A DNA stretch of 64,000 nt, from contig CAWCWN010000002.1 of NCBI GenBank assembly GCA_963799245.1, positions 1 through 64,000 of the forward strand, read 5' to 3'. The position numbers and the translations under genes were made by a program. The notes under the pieces are model-generated. The model was not told the DNA's origin. It made no database searches and was given only the letters and a program-made list of their open reading frames with translations. The number at the start of each line of letters is the position of its first letter. Position 1 is the stretch's first letter. Below, one piece after another: positions 47,142 to 56,737 of this stretch. Source of the DNA: CAWCWN01 sp963799245. GTDB taxonomy: Bacteria > Chloroflexota > Ktedonobacteria > Ktedonobacterales > Ktedonobacteraceae.

Positions 47142-47349
47142 CAGGAAGCTAGATTACCCTTTGCTGGAAAGTGAAAATGCCGTGGGTTATGCAATCCAAT
47201 GCATTTACCGCTATTGCCCGTAAGGGGGGATAAATTTTGTTGCTCAGCGTGTTAAAATGTGGCTATGGATGCGTTTACCCGCTACAGCGGCAGAGCGAAC
47301 GATGAATGTTCGCGTACCTTTTGCCAATAATGAGGAGGTTTGTAAGTCA

Positions 47350-48601
47350 ATGACGACCACGTTAAATCCCTACCACATGGCTCTGCAACAGTTTGAGCTA
47401 GCCGCCGACAGGTTGAATCTCAGCGAAGATATGCGAGAGATACTGCGCCAGCCCAAGCGCGAACTGACGGTCAACTTTCCAGTGCGTCTCGATAATGGTC
47501 GTATCAAGACATTTACAGGCTATCGCGTGCAGCACAATGTCAATCGCGGACCCGCCAAAGGCGGCATCCGCTATGGCCCTGAGGTAACCCTCGATGAAGT
47601 CAAGGCCCTGGCGATGTGGATGGCCTGGAAATGTGCCGTTGTTGGCATTCCCTTTGGCGGAGCCAAGGGTGGAGTCATCTGCGATCCCAAAGATATGAGC
47701 CCGGCCGAGCTCGAGCGGATGACCCGTCGTTACGCCACCGAGATCTCTATAATTATCGGGCCGCGCAGTGACATTCCCGCCCCTGACGTGAATACGAACT
47801 CACAGGTTATGGCCTGGATCATGGATACTTACTCCATGCATGAGGGTTTCTCTTCCCCGGCGGTCGTGACAGGTAAGCCGCTGTCGATCGGTGGTAGTGA
47901 AGGCCGCAATGACGCCACGGCCACGGGTGTGCTATTCGCTACCCGCCGGGCCGCCAGGCGCCTTGGAATGCCTCTGAGGGGCGCCCGCGTCAGCATTCAG
48001 GGCTTCGGCAATGCCGGATCCAGCGCTGCGCGCCTATTCCATAATGAGGGTTGCAAGGTGGTGGCCGTCAGTGATACCAGGGGTGGTATCTATGACGAAG
48101 CAGGCCTCGACCCTGCCACCGTCCTGCGTTATAAGCAGGAGCGGGGCAGCGTGGTGGGCTTTCCGCGCGCACAGTCTCTAGGTGTGCAGGATGCTCTGGA
48201 GGTCCCATGCGATATTCTTGTGCCGGCCGCTACCGAGGGTGTCATCAGCGCGGCCAACGCGGATCGCATAGCTGCGCGTATCGTATCCGAGGCCGCCAAC
48301 GGTCCCACGACTCCTGAAGCGGACGCGAATCCTGTTCAAGAAGGGCATTGCCGTGATTCCCGACATCCTGGCCAACTCCGGGGGAGTGACCGTGAGCTAT
48401 TTCGAGTGGGTGCAGGATATTCAAAGCTTCTTCTGGGGTGTAGAGGAGATTACGCAGAAGCTTGAAGTCATCATGAATCGCTCTTTCGACGCGGTGGCTG
48501 AGAAGGCCGACCTGTACTCCTGTGATATGCGCCTGGCAGCCAATATGCTCGCTATCTCGCGCGTGGCGGAGGCGACGCAAATTCGTGGAATTTACCCGTA
48601 A
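47350..48601 (+). CDS. gdhA: Glutamate dehydrogenase (Glu/Leu/Phe/Val family), frameshifted near the C-terminus
   Basis: About 417 codons after repair. The catalytic region reads GPAKGGIRYGPEVT and MAWKCAVVGIPFGGAKGG, and the NAD(P) fold IQGFGNAGSSAARL. The frame slips near 48333: GCGAATCC holds one extra A; without it the reading is ADAILFKKGIAVIPDILANSG and continues to IRGIYP. It makes or breaks glutamate with 2-oxoglutarate and ammonia. ATG 47350 is the domain start, with GAGGAGG about 12 bases upstream. Confidence 0.92.
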
Positions 48602-48618
48602 TGCGACATCTTCGCCCG

Positions 48619-48657
48619 GCGGCAGGCGCGCAAAATTCCCCTTTACGCGCCTGCCGC
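48619..48657. terminator. Bidirectional hairpin between gdhA and the acidic gene
   Basis: A 12-bp perfect GC-rich stem (48619-48630 with 48646-48657) and a 15-base loop between convergent genes. Confidence 0.65.
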
Positions 48658-48661
48658 TGAA

Positions 48662-49219
48662 CTAAAATCCGCGACGGGTGTCGCGCTTCGGCGTTTTCTT
48701 GGGTGCCTTTGCCTGGCGACCGGGCTTTGGCTTTTTGCGCCCGCGAGCGACCCAGGTTCCGTCCTCTCATCCTCCTCCTCTTCTTCGTCCGGGAAGAACT
48801 CCTCCTCCTCTATCTGCATCCTCAATGTCCGGAACGACTTCATCTTCGACCTCTGGAGCTGTGAAATCTACATCGGGGATCTCTGACTCCTCGACATCCG
48901 CCAGGGGAAATTCAGTCTCGTTAAGTTCATTGCCGAGATCCAGGTCGTCGAGATCCGGCTCAACAAGTTCTTCAGCCTCGTCTTCTAGCCCAACTTCCGG
49001 GTGCGAAATCGTTTCGCCGTACTCGTCGGATGGAGCAGAACTACTGGTGCGCGTCGATCTGCGTAGCGCTAGTGGTTCGGATTCAGGCTCAATATCGCTC
49101 TCTGCCTCCTCATTGGGTCTGGGCGCACCAATTATTCTGCGTCCAGCAGCTACATCAAGCCAGAACTGGGAATAGTAATGTGGACGCTCCGAGTCTTTTT
49201 CGCTTTCTTTTCTTGTCAT
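48662..49219 (-). CDS. Acidic hypothetical protein with basic C-terminal tail (frameshifted)
   Basis: About 185 codons. It starts MTRKESEKDSERPHYYSQFW and has a short globular stretch (LDVAAGRRIIGAPRP). Next comes a long Glu/Asp-rich middle, a run of glutamates, and a Lys/Arg-rich end (GRKKPKPGRQAKAP) closing at a TAG at 48662. Two small lesions (near 48822 and 48757) separate these parts; the coherent charge pattern and the bidirectional hairpin support one gene. No family recognised. The polyacid-then-polybase layout suggests disorder and binding to nucleic acid or basic partners. Confidence 0.55.
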
Positions 49220-49866
49220 GGGCTGGCTGTGCGGTACACCTCTGCTGTTAAAAAACAAAGTCCGGCTCTGCTTGCTCCTGGAGGGATGGTACCGCTCCTC
49301 CTTTCATGTCTACATATGCTTGGATGTGGGCATACCAGGCTCAATACATAGGACACGAGCCCTGCTGCATTGCCCATACATACCGCGCTACTACTATCGC
49401 CTTGCTGCCGTGAGCCTGGATACCTGCGAATATCTAAACCCACAGGCATTCAGAAAGGAAATATATGGCTGTATCTCCCTTGTCATGATAAGAAGAATGT
49501 AATAACCTGTCAAGACTTGATGTTTTTGTGCGCAGCGGCTTCTGGAGCTGCCCGAGAGCTTGTCAAGCCCCCAGGTGCATGAATTTAGGCCTGAAGATGT
49601 TTGCCAGGCTTAGATAATTGTTCCTATAATACAAAATATATAGTATTGTAATACAAATTATATAGTATTGGTCCTTTCTGCTCTACTACGGCGTCTTAAG
49701 CATAGCCCTATCTGCTTACATGTTAGCTGGTTAACTGACAGAAACCGCGCAGCAGGAGTAAAATAGTATCTAATAGATAGACAAGCATAATGTATGGCGT
49801 CCGTCACCGCACGAAATTTTTTCAACTGCGTTTCAAGGAGCCGAAGCCTAGTATTGGAGGAAAACA
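49220..49866. other. Long intergenic region upstream of dxs
   Basis: About 650 bases without a supportable gene. It contains a tandem AT-rich repeat (49627-49670). No complete promoter pair could be fixed. Confidence 0.4.
49627..49670 (+). repeat. Tandem 22-bp AT-rich repeat upstream of dxs
   Basis: Two adjacent 22-base units (49627-49648, 49649-49670) identical at 21 positions. Each carries an inverted AATAC...GTATT pair, as in operator half-sites. The spacing of two helical turns would put both units on one face of the DNA. Confidence 0.6.
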
Positions 49867-51809
49867 TTGGCGAGGATACTCGACAGTATTAACGATCCAG
49901 CTCAGTTGCGTGACCTGACAGCGGCGCAAATGCAGCAGCTGGCAGAAGAGATTCGACGCGAGATTATTGAAAAAGTTTCGGTGAAGGGTGGACATCTGGC
50001 GCCAAACCTTGGCGTGGTTGAGCTGACTATGGCCCTGCACCACGCATTTAACACACCCAGAGATTTACTGGTCTGGGATATAGGACACCAGGCATATGTG
50101 CATAAATTATTGACTGGTCGTCGCGAGCGTTTTCATACCATTCGCCAGTTTGGCGGTTTATCCGGCTATCTGCGCCGCGAAGAAAGCCCCTATGATGTAT
50201 TCGGGGCCAGCCACGCAAGTACCTCGATCTCGGCCGCACTGGGCCTGGCGGCCGCCCGTGATTTGCAGGGTGAGAATACCAAAGTTGTCGCAATTATTGG
50301 CGATGGCGCGTTAACTGGAGGTATGGCGCTGGAAGCCATCAATCATGCCGGCAGTTTGAAGAAAAACTTGATTGTCGTACTCAACGATAATAATAAATCC
50401 ATCTCAGACAACGTCGGGGCCCTGCACCACTACCTGGGCAAGGCGCGGCAAGTTCAGACCGCCAAGAGTTATCAGAGATTGCGCGAAATGGCCAAGGGCT
50501 CGATAGAAAAACTGCCGGTGGTTGGAGACAGGGCGCGCGAAGCCGCAGGTCGGGCTGAAGACAGCTTTAAGCACTTTGTCTTGCATAGTAAGAGTGGCAC
50601 CATCTTTGAAGAGCTGGGCTTCAAGTTTTTGGACCATTTGATGGTCATGACCTGCCGCTGCTGCTGGATGTCTTTGAGAATATCAAGCAGATCGAGGGGC
50701 CGGTGATGGTGCAGGTCGTGACGAAGAAGGGTAAGGGTTGGGGATTTGCCGAAGAGGACTCGACCAAGTGGCATGGGCCAGGCGCCTATGACTACAAGAC
50801 CGGCACCATCAAGAAAAACGCGGGGGACCCTCCGACCTATACCGAGGTTTTCTCTAACACCCTGGTAGAGCTGGCGGAACAGGATCAAGCCATTGTTGGT
50901 ATTACCGCAGCCATGGCGGAAGGTACCGGGCTGAAAAAGATGCACCAGCGGTTCCCGGAACGCTACTTCGATGTGGGCATTGCTGAGCAGCACGCCGTGA
51001 CCTTTGCCGCCGGTATGGCGGTAGCTCGTATGCGCCCGGTGGTAGCCGTTTATTCAACCTTTATGCAGCGGGCCTACGATCAGGTGATACATGATGTATG
51101 TATGCAAGATCTGCATGTTGTGTTTGCGATGGACCGCGCCGGCATCGTGGGGGAGGATGGCCCGACACAGCATGGAGTTTTTGACATTGGCTTTATGCGG
51201 CTGCTGCCAAATATGAAGATCATGGCCCCCAAAGATGAGAACGAACTGCGTCATATGCTCTACACTGCCATTTACATGGATGGGCCTGTCAGCCTGCGCT
51301 ATCCACGTGGGAAGGGTGTGGGCGTAGCGCTGGATCCCGAGCTGAAAAGACTGGAGATTGCTAAAGCGGAACTGCTGAGCCCGGTCGCCATTGAGCTGGC
51401 GGAACAGCAGGACTGCGCCATTCTCGCCTACGGATCTACGGTTGAGCAGGCCGAGCAGGCGGCGGAGGAACTGGCGGCGGAGGAGATCTCGGCCGCAGTA
51501 GTCAATGCGCGCTGGGCCAAACCACTTGACGAAGAGGTGATCATCCGCCTGGCGCAGGGAACGCGCCGCCTGGTGACGATAGAAGATCACGTCGTGGCCG
51601 GAGGGTTCGGCAGCGCCGTTCTGGAACTCCTGGAGAGACGCGGCATCCATGACGTGGATGTGCGCCTGATCGGCTGTCCCGATCAGCCAGTTGAACACGG
51701 CGCTCCTTCAATTTTGAAAGAACTGTATGGGATCACCTCTTCGCATCTCAAGGATGTAGTACGCGACATGCTGCGTTCAACGTCGAAAGGTGATCTCCTG
51801 ACGCGCTAA
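49867..51809 (+). CDS. dxs: 1-deoxy-D-xylulose-5-phosphate synthase, frameshifted in the middle
   Basis: About 647 codons after repair. The thiamine diphosphate motif is IIGDGALTGGMALEAINHAG with VVLNDNNKSISD, and the catalytic glutamate lies in VGIAEQHAVTFAAGMA. The frame slips near 50617: TTTTTGGACC lacks one G; with it the reading is FLGPFDGHDLPLLLDVFENI. Dxs joins pyruvate and glyceraldehyde-3-phosphate, the first MEP-pathway step. TTG 49867 has GGAGG six bases upstream. Because this gene is normally essential in MEP-dependent bacteria, a sequence error is the likely cause. Confidence 0.93.
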
Positions 51810-51828
51810 TCTCGCTGGTTTGAGAGCG

Positions 51829-51851
51829 ATTGAGGCCAGAGGCGCCTCAAT
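51829..51851. terminator. Hairpin between dxs and the ABC ATPase
   Basis: An 8-bp perfect stem (51829-51836 with 51844-51851) between convergent genes, four bases from the ABC gene stop. Confidence 0.5.
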
Positions 51852-51854
51852 GAT

Positions 51855-52520
51855 TTACACGATATTGCCATCGCGCATCGTTATGATGCGATTGGCTAAT
51901 CTGCCCACCTCCATATCGTGCGTCACCACCACGAGCGTCTGGCCATGCTCGCGATTGAGACTGCTGAGCAGATCCAGGATATCCTGGGCCGTTTCGCTGT
52001 CCAGATTTCCCGTTGGTTCATCGGCCCAGACAATCGTGGGGTCATTGGTGAGCGCGCGCGCGATTGTGACGCGCTGGCGCTGACCACCTGACAGCTCTGC
52101 AGGGCGATGGCGTGCCCTGTCGGACAAGCCGACCCTGTCAAGCATCTCCAGAGCGCGTTTACGCGCCTTTTTGCCTGGAACTTTCGCGACAAGCATCGGC
52201 AGTTCAACGTTCTCGACAGCTGAAAGTACCGGTAGAAGATTGAAGTCCTGGAAGATAAAACCCATGTGGCGCGCGCGAAAAGCCGTGCGTTCATTATCGC
52301 TCAGGTCGCGTAAGTTGTCACCTTCAATGAAAATGTCGCCCTCATCAATGGTATCCAATCCGGAGAGGCAATTCAGCAGCGTCGTTTTGCCACAGCCGCT
52401 GGGGCCCATTATGGCGATCATTTCGCCTGCGGTCACGGCCAGATTGATGTTCTTAAGCGCCTCAACGCGTAGCTGTCCGTTGCAATAAATTTTCTTGACC
52501 CGATGAGCCTGGATGATCAC
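51855..52520 (-). CDS. ABC transporter ATP-binding protein (MacB/LolD type)
   Basis: About 221 residues. Walker A MGPSGCGKTTLLNCLSGLD, Q-loop FIFQDFNLLP, signature ELSGGQRQRVTIARAL and Walker B IVWADEPTGNLDSET are all intact. MacB/LolD ATPases drive lipoprotein or peptide export with FtsX-like permeases, but none is adjacent. GTG 52520 has GAGGAAA upstream and matches the domain start; the longer frame to 52601 is not supported. Confidence 0.88.
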   Translation of the reverse strand: MIIQAHRVKKIYCNGQLRVEALKNINLAVTAGEMIAIMGPSGCGKTTLLNCLSGLDTIDEGDIFIEGDNLRDLSDNERTAFRARHMGFIFQDFNLLPVLSAVENVELPMLVAKVPGKKARKRALEMLDRVGLSDRARHRPAELSGGQRQRVTIARALTNDPTIVWADEPTGNLDSETAQDILDLLSSLNREHGQTLVVVTHDMEVGRLANRIITMRDGNIV

Positions 52521-52613
52521 GTGTTGTGTTTCCTCGTTGACTGCGAGATACTTCTTGGCAATATGCACGTCTATTTTATCATAGCTCACGCGACCAGGCA
52601 TAGTGCAACAGGT

Positions 52614-53330
52614 TTACGCTCGTGCATTTGTTAGATAAATTGCCTCGGTCCGGTTGCGCGCATGCAGCTTCTCAAAGATGTTTTGAATGTGCTTATGCAC
52701 CGTTGATTCCGCGATCGCCAGCTCTTTGGCGATCTCACGGTTTTTATGTCCCAGGCGCATGAGGTCCAGGATTTCGCGCTCGCGCTCGGTAAGTGTGCGC
52801 GCTTTCCCTTGCTCTTGCGTCGGCGTGCGCGCGAGCGGGCGGGAGGGGATTTTGTAGGCGATAGCCGTAGGCGGCAGCAGGGAAGGAGCCGCTGAAGCAT
52901 CAAACTGCCCGCCGGAGCGAATATGCGCAAGCAGCTGGCTGGCTATAGCGCGGGGGAGGCATAGCTCGTCGCGCGCCGCACCGCGGATGGCGCCGACCAA
53001 TGCCTCGGGATCAATGTCTTTGGTGATGTAGCCGATCGCTCCCTGTTGTAGCGCGCGCAGGGCGTGCTGTTGCTGGTGTGAGGCGGTGAAAATCACCACG
53101 CGCGCATGGGGCGAGCAGGCCATAACGCGCTCAGTCGCCTCAAAGCCATCGCAGTCCGGCATTTCTAAATCCATCAGTACTACATCAGGCTGAGTTTGCG
53201 CCGCCTTTGTCTCTGCTTCATAGCCATTGGAGGCCTCGGCGACAATCTCCAGGTCGCCTGCTTTCTCGATCACCTGACGCACTATACGCCGAATAAGCGC
53301 ATGATCATCTACTATCATTACTTTTGCCAT
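52614..53330 (-). CDS. NarL/FixJ-family response regulator
   Basis: A 238-residue regulator. Receiver: VMIVDDHALIRRIVRQVI, phosphoacceptor VVLMDLEMPDCDGF and the lysine in GYITKDIDPEAL. Output: LTEREREILDLMRLGHKNRE and IAESTVHKHIQNIFEKLHA. A linker of about 50 residues joins them. It lies 94 bases upstream of the ABC ATPase on the same strand and may control it. No kinase adjacent. Confidence 0.92.
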   Translation of the reverse strand: MAKVMIVDDHALIRRIVRQVIEKAGDLEIVAEASNGYEAETKAAQTQPDVVLMDLEMPDCDGFEATERVMACSPHARVVIFTASHQQQHALRALQQGAIGYITKDIDPEALVGAIRGAARDELCLPRAIASQLLAHIRSGGQFDASAAPSLLPPTAIAYKIPSRPLARTPTQEQGKARTLTEREREILDLMRLGHKNREIAKELAIAESTVHKHIQNIFEKLHARNRTEAIYLTNARA

Positions 53331-53753
53331 TGTGATCTACCCTTTCTACTTCTACCCTTCACGAAAATAATGAACGAATTAGCAAAAATATCTAGTACAT
53401 AATATACTGTACATCGGCGATCAAGAAGCAGGGGGTGATACAGGGGGGATGAGGGGCAGGGGTATGAGCCTGATCTTACGTGGGCCCGGTTTTTGCCGGC
53501 GCGCCGGGAGAGCGGAGAGGTGGGAGCGGGCCGGGGAGACTGGGAAAGGCGACAGGCTGGAAAGGATAGAGGGAAGATTCCAGAAAAGGCTATTGTGCAT
53601 GGCATAAGGGTAGAGGTGCGTGCGGTGGTAGCGCGCTTTGGTGTACATACCTTCTCTCCATCCCTACTACTTTGCAACCTACCCTGCGAGTATAACGCAT
53701 TTCGCGGGCATTGGAAAGAGGTTCTGACAGGCGGGTCGACAAGGAATTATTTC
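53331..53753. other. Intergenic region between a NarL regulator and the rpsB promoter
   Basis: About 420 bases. Purine-rich on the plus strand near 53420-53580; no supportable gene or clear structure apart from promoter elements at its right edge. Confidence 0.35.
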
Positions 53754-53782
53754 TTGCTTATTCAGGCGCTTTGTGCTATACT
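53754..53782 (+). promoter_or_regulatory. Promoter of the rpsB transcript
   Basis: TTGCTT at 53754-53759 and TATACT at 53777-53782 with a 17-base spacer. Expected transcription start near 53789, giving a leader of about 175-195 bases. Confidence 0.6.
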
Positions 53783-53788
53783 TTCGTG

Positions 53789-53983
53789 TTAGCGGGAGAT
53801 AGCTCCCGTGTATGGGTGATTATGGTAATCACCCATTAAGTACACACGCTCGCTGAACAGCGGAAGCCCTGGTGCCCCTTCGAAGGGATTAAGAGTAGGG
53901 TCATGTCCTGGGGAACCCTTCTGCTGCTATGATGTGAGCGGAGGATCACCAAGGGAGGGTCCGTTTCGGCAAATATTATCTCC
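53789..53983 (+). promoter_or_regulatory. Structured rpsB leader RNA
   Basis: Several hairpins: GGGAG/CTCCC near 53794-53808; a perfect 11-bp stem with 3-base loop (53812-53822 with 53826-53836); CCCTTCGAAGGG at 53876-53887; and an outer pairing of 53858-53866 with 53918-53926. A Shine-Dalgarno sequence lies at 53952-53959. Ribosomal-protein leaders often bind the product for feedback; that role here is inferred. No T-box consensus was found. Confidence 0.5.
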
Positions 53984-54826
53984 ATGAAGCAGTTGCTGGA
54001 AGCCGGCGTACACTTTGGCCATCAAACGCGTCGCTGGAATCCCAAGATGCAGCCCTTTATCTTTATGGATCGTAACGGTATTCATATCATCGATTTACAG
54101 CAGACGGTTACGCGTCTCAACGAGGCTTACAAGTTTGTGGAGCAGCTTGCCGCCAATGGCGAAAGCATTCTTTTTGTAGGTACCAAGAAACAGGCGCAGG
54201 AAGCAGTGGCTGAAGAGGCCAAGCGCTGTGGTATGTACTACGTGAATCAGCGCTGGCTGGGTGGTATGCTCACCAACTTCCAGACCATTCAATCACGTAT
54301 TCGCTACCTGCGTGATCTGGAAGCGCGCAAAGAGCGGGGCGATTTTGAGCGGCTGCCCAAAAAAGAGGTGCAGCACCTGCAAGATGATATGGTACGCCTT
54401 GAGCGCATCCTCGGCGGCATCAAGGACATGCGCCGCTTACCCAGCGCGCTCTTTATCGTAGATACCCGTAAAGAGCGCACCGCGGTTCTCGAAGCGCGCC
54501 GCCTGGAAATTCCTATCATCGCGCTCGCCGACACAAACTGTGACCCCGATGAGATGGATTATCCTATTCCGGCCAACGACGATGCCATTCGCGCGGTGCG
54601 CCTGCTCTGCGCCAAGATCGCCGATGCCGCGGTCGAGGGGCGCCGCGAACTGGAAGCACGTCAGAAAGACACTGAGGCTGAGGCCGTTGAGCCGGCCCAC
54701 GAAGCTGCGCCTGAGATTGGCGAAGCTGAAATCGCAACTCCCGCCTTATCTGAGGTCGCGGAGAGCGAGAGCCCGGCTGCCCAGGATACCCAGGCTGAGC
54801 CCGAACTGGTAGCGAGAGAGAACTAG
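53984..54826 (+). CDS. rpsB: 30S ribosomal protein S2
   Basis: At least 280 residues. The S2 core starts MKQLLEAGVHFGHQTRRWNP and contains QRWLGGMLTNFQTI and the ALADTNCDPDEMDYPIPANDD block. The C-terminal 50 residues are an acidic Ala/Glu-rich extension. Family members normally have a few residues before this methionine. The frame is open upstream to GTT at 53963, exactly where a start would fit the AAGGGAGGG site; a GTG there would give MSANIISMKQLL. The true start is therefore probably 53963 with an altered or misread codon. Confidence 0.92.
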   Translation: MKQLLEAGVHFGHQTRRWNPKMQPFIFMDRNGIHIIDLQQTVTRLNEAYKFVEQLAANGESILFVGTKKQAQEAVAEEAKRCGMYYVNQRWLGGMLTNFQTIQSRIRYLRDLEARKERGDFERLPKKEVQHLQDDMVRLERILGGIKDMRRLPSALFIVDTRKERTAVLEARRLEIPIIALADTNCDPDEMDYPIPANDDAIRAVRLLCAKIADAAVEGRRELEARQKDTEAEAVEPAHEAAPEIGEAEIATPALSEVAESESPAAQDTQAEPELVAREN

Positions 54827-54898
54827 CGAAGATTGGGCGCCACCCGCAAGGCTGGTTTCTGGGAGAGACTCTAGGGTGCCATGCATGCATTGGTCCTG

Positions 54899-54958
54899 GC
54901 GGGAGGTGAGAGGATGCCTGGTTGAAGCAGCGCTTCAGCCGATCCTCCTGCCTCCCGC
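54899..54958 (+). promoter_or_regulatory. Large hairpin between rpsB and tsf
   Basis: A 60-base structure: GCGGGAGG pairs with CCTCCCGC (54899-54906/54951-54958), GAGGAT with ATCCTC, then a 9-bp inner stem with one wobble pair and a 3-base loop (54920-54928/54932-54940). It sits 73 bases after rpsB and about 175 before tsf; attenuator or RNA-processing site are both possible. Confidence 0.55.
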
Positions 54959-55134
54959 TTCTTCCTGTGCAAGGCAAACGTTTCTCCCTCTGGAGGATCT
55001 GGAGATACGCGTACGTTACATCCATATGCATATCTGTCAAGCACTCGGATGCCTAAAATATGGACAGAGGTAACTGTACTTCTCGTTGGCAACTGAGTAG
55101 AATATCACAGGAATATTGAGGAGAGAAGACCCAT

Positions 55135-55731
55135 ATGAACTATGCGGCGGCAGATGTTAAGAAACTGCGTGAAGAGACAGGCGCAACTTTCAACGATTGT
55201 AAGAATGCTCTGGCCGATGCCAGCAACTGGCAGGAAGCCATCAAAATTCTTGACGCCAAGCGCGACAAAAAAGCTGAAAAGATGATCGTGGCAGATCGCG
55301 AGACCAAACAGGGCGGCGTCTTTTCGTATGTTCATCATAATCATAACGTGGGGGTGCTGCTCGAGCTGAATTGCAGCACTGATTTTGTGTCCCGCAGTGA
55401 GAGTTTCCGTAAACTCGCCAGCGAGCTTACCTTGCAGATCGCTGGCCTCGCTCCCAGGTATATTAATTTCGAAGATGTGCCTGGCGAAGAGGTAGAAGAG
55501 GCTCGCCGCAAGATCCTTGAGGAACCCTCCATGGAGCGCGTTCCCGCTGAGAGGCGTGAAGAGGTCATCAGCAACAAGCTCAAGAAGAATCTGGCTGAGC
55601 AGGTATTGATGATGCAGCCCTGGATTAAGGACGATTTCGTTGTAGTCGCTGACCTTATTCGTAAGGTGATTGCTGAAACCGGCGAGAATATCATCGTTCG
55701 ACGTTTTAGCCGCTTTGAGCTGGGCAAGTAG
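55135..55731 (+). CDS. tsf: Translation elongation factor Ts (short form)
   Basis: A 198-residue EF-Ts, the nucleotide exchange factor for EF-Tu. The UBA-like N-terminus has VKKLREETGATFNDCKNAL and the core has VGVLLELNCSTDFVSRSE. It lacks the second half of the long E. coli type and matches the size of the Thermus form, which acts as a dimer. A GGAG site precedes the ATG. Confidence 0.95.
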   Translation: MNYAAADVKKLREETGATFNDCKNALADASNWQEAIKILDAKRDKKAEKMIVADRETKQGGVFSYVHHNHNVGVLLELNCSTDFVSRSESFRKLASELTLQIAGLAPRYINFEDVPGEEVEEARRKILEEPSMERVPAERREEVISNKLKKNLAEQVLMMQPWIKDDFVVVADLIRKVIAETGENIIVRRFSRFELGK

Positions 55732-55739
55732 GGATAGGA

Positions 55740-55764
55740 GCGGGCCGCGCCCTGTGCGGCCCGC
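55740..55764 (+). terminator. Hairpin after tsf
   Basis: A 9-bp perfect GC stem (55740-55748 with 55756-55764) and a 7-base loop, nine bases after the tsf stop. No T-tract, so read-through to pyrH is possible. Confidence 0.55.
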
Positions 55765-55828
55765 ATGTAGCATGGGAGGTCTTCTTCCACGACTGACTGG
55801 AGTACCCTATCCGGGCACCCTGCCTGGG

Positions 55829-55861
55829 GCACCCTGCCTGGGAGGCAGGTAATAGGTAATA
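55829..55861 (+). repeat. 33-bp interspersed repeat, copy 2
   Basis: Identical to 14296-14328. Here the CACCCTGCCTGGG part is preceded by an extra tandem copy (55813-55827), showing that the unit can multiply. Confidence 0.75.
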
Positions 55862-55908
55862 GGGGACGGGTAGTAATAGTCAGCCGGAATAAGGGAGGTA
55901 CAAGCAGC

Positions 55909-56664
55909 ATGTCTCAAAAGGCGTCATCCCTTGCGTATCAGCGTATCCTGCTCAAGCTGAGTGGTGAGGCTCTTTGTCCGCGCCAGGGTTATGGTATCGA
56001 TGCTGAAACGGTGCGCACCATCGCGACTGAGATTAAGCGCGTACACGACCTGGGTGTTGAGGTAGCTGTAGTGATCGGCGGTGGCAATATCTGGCGCGGC
56101 GCTGACGCGGCCGCGACGGGTATTGATCGTGCCACGGCCGATTATATGGGGATGCTGGCGACCGTAATGAATTCGCTGGCAATGCAGGATGCAATGGAAA
56201 AATTGGGTATGGTGACACGCGTGCAGACCGCCATTGAAATGCCGCCCGTGGCCGAGCCTTTTATTCGCAGGCGTGCCGTCAGGCACCTGGAACGGGGCCG
56301 CGTGGTCATCCTGGCAGCAGGCAGCGGCAATCCGTTTTTTACGACTGATACCGCCGCGGCGCTGCGCGCAGTCGAACTGAATGCCCAGGTTCTTTTTAAA
56401 GCGACGAAGGTGGATGGTGTCTATGACGATGATCCCATGCGCAACCCACGAGCTCGCAAGTTCGAGGAATTGAGCTATATGCGGGCGCTGAATATGGGTC
56501 TAAAAGTTATGGATAGCACCGCGCTATCACTATGCAAGGACAATCATATGCCGATTGTGGTATTTAATCTCAATCAAGCAGGCGCCTTGGAGGACCTAAT
56601 GCATGGTGAAAAATGTGGTACGCTTGTCCATGACATGCAAGAACCCGATTGGGACGTAAGGTAG
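55909..56664 (+). CDS. pyrH: UMP kinase
   Basis: A 251-residue hexameric-type UMP kinase, making UDP from UMP and ATP. Motifs: RILLKLSGEALCP, VVIGGGNIWRGADAAAT, AAGSGNPFFTTDTAAALRA and KATKVDGVYDDDPM. GGGAGG lies 12 bases before the ATG. Standard place between tsf and frr. Confidence 0.96.
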   Translation: MSQKASSLAYQRILLKLSGEALCPRQGYGIDAETVRTIATEIKRVHDLGVEVAVVIGGGNIWRGADAAATGIDRATADYMGMLATVMNSLAMQDAMEKLGMVTRVQTAIEMPPVAEPFIRRRAVRHLERGRVVILAAGSGNPFFTTDTAAALRAVELNAQVLFKATKVDGVYDDDPMRNPRARKFEELSYMRALNMGLKVMDSTALSLCKDNHMPIVVFNLNQAGALEDLMHGEKCGTLVHDMQEPDWDVR

Positions 56665-56737
56665 GGGCGGCTATGGAATCGCCTGGAATGATTAGCCGGA
56701 CATCTTTAGGATGTCTCTACAGCGAGGGAACATTGCT

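Noticed and set aside
49880..51800. dxs as two separate genes
   Set aside because: The two frames meet inside one conserved motif and one added G restores a full-length enzyme.
53789..53983. T-box leader before rpsB
   Set aside because: The T-box sequence and specifier arrangement are absent; the downstream gene is not a synthetase or amino-acid gene.
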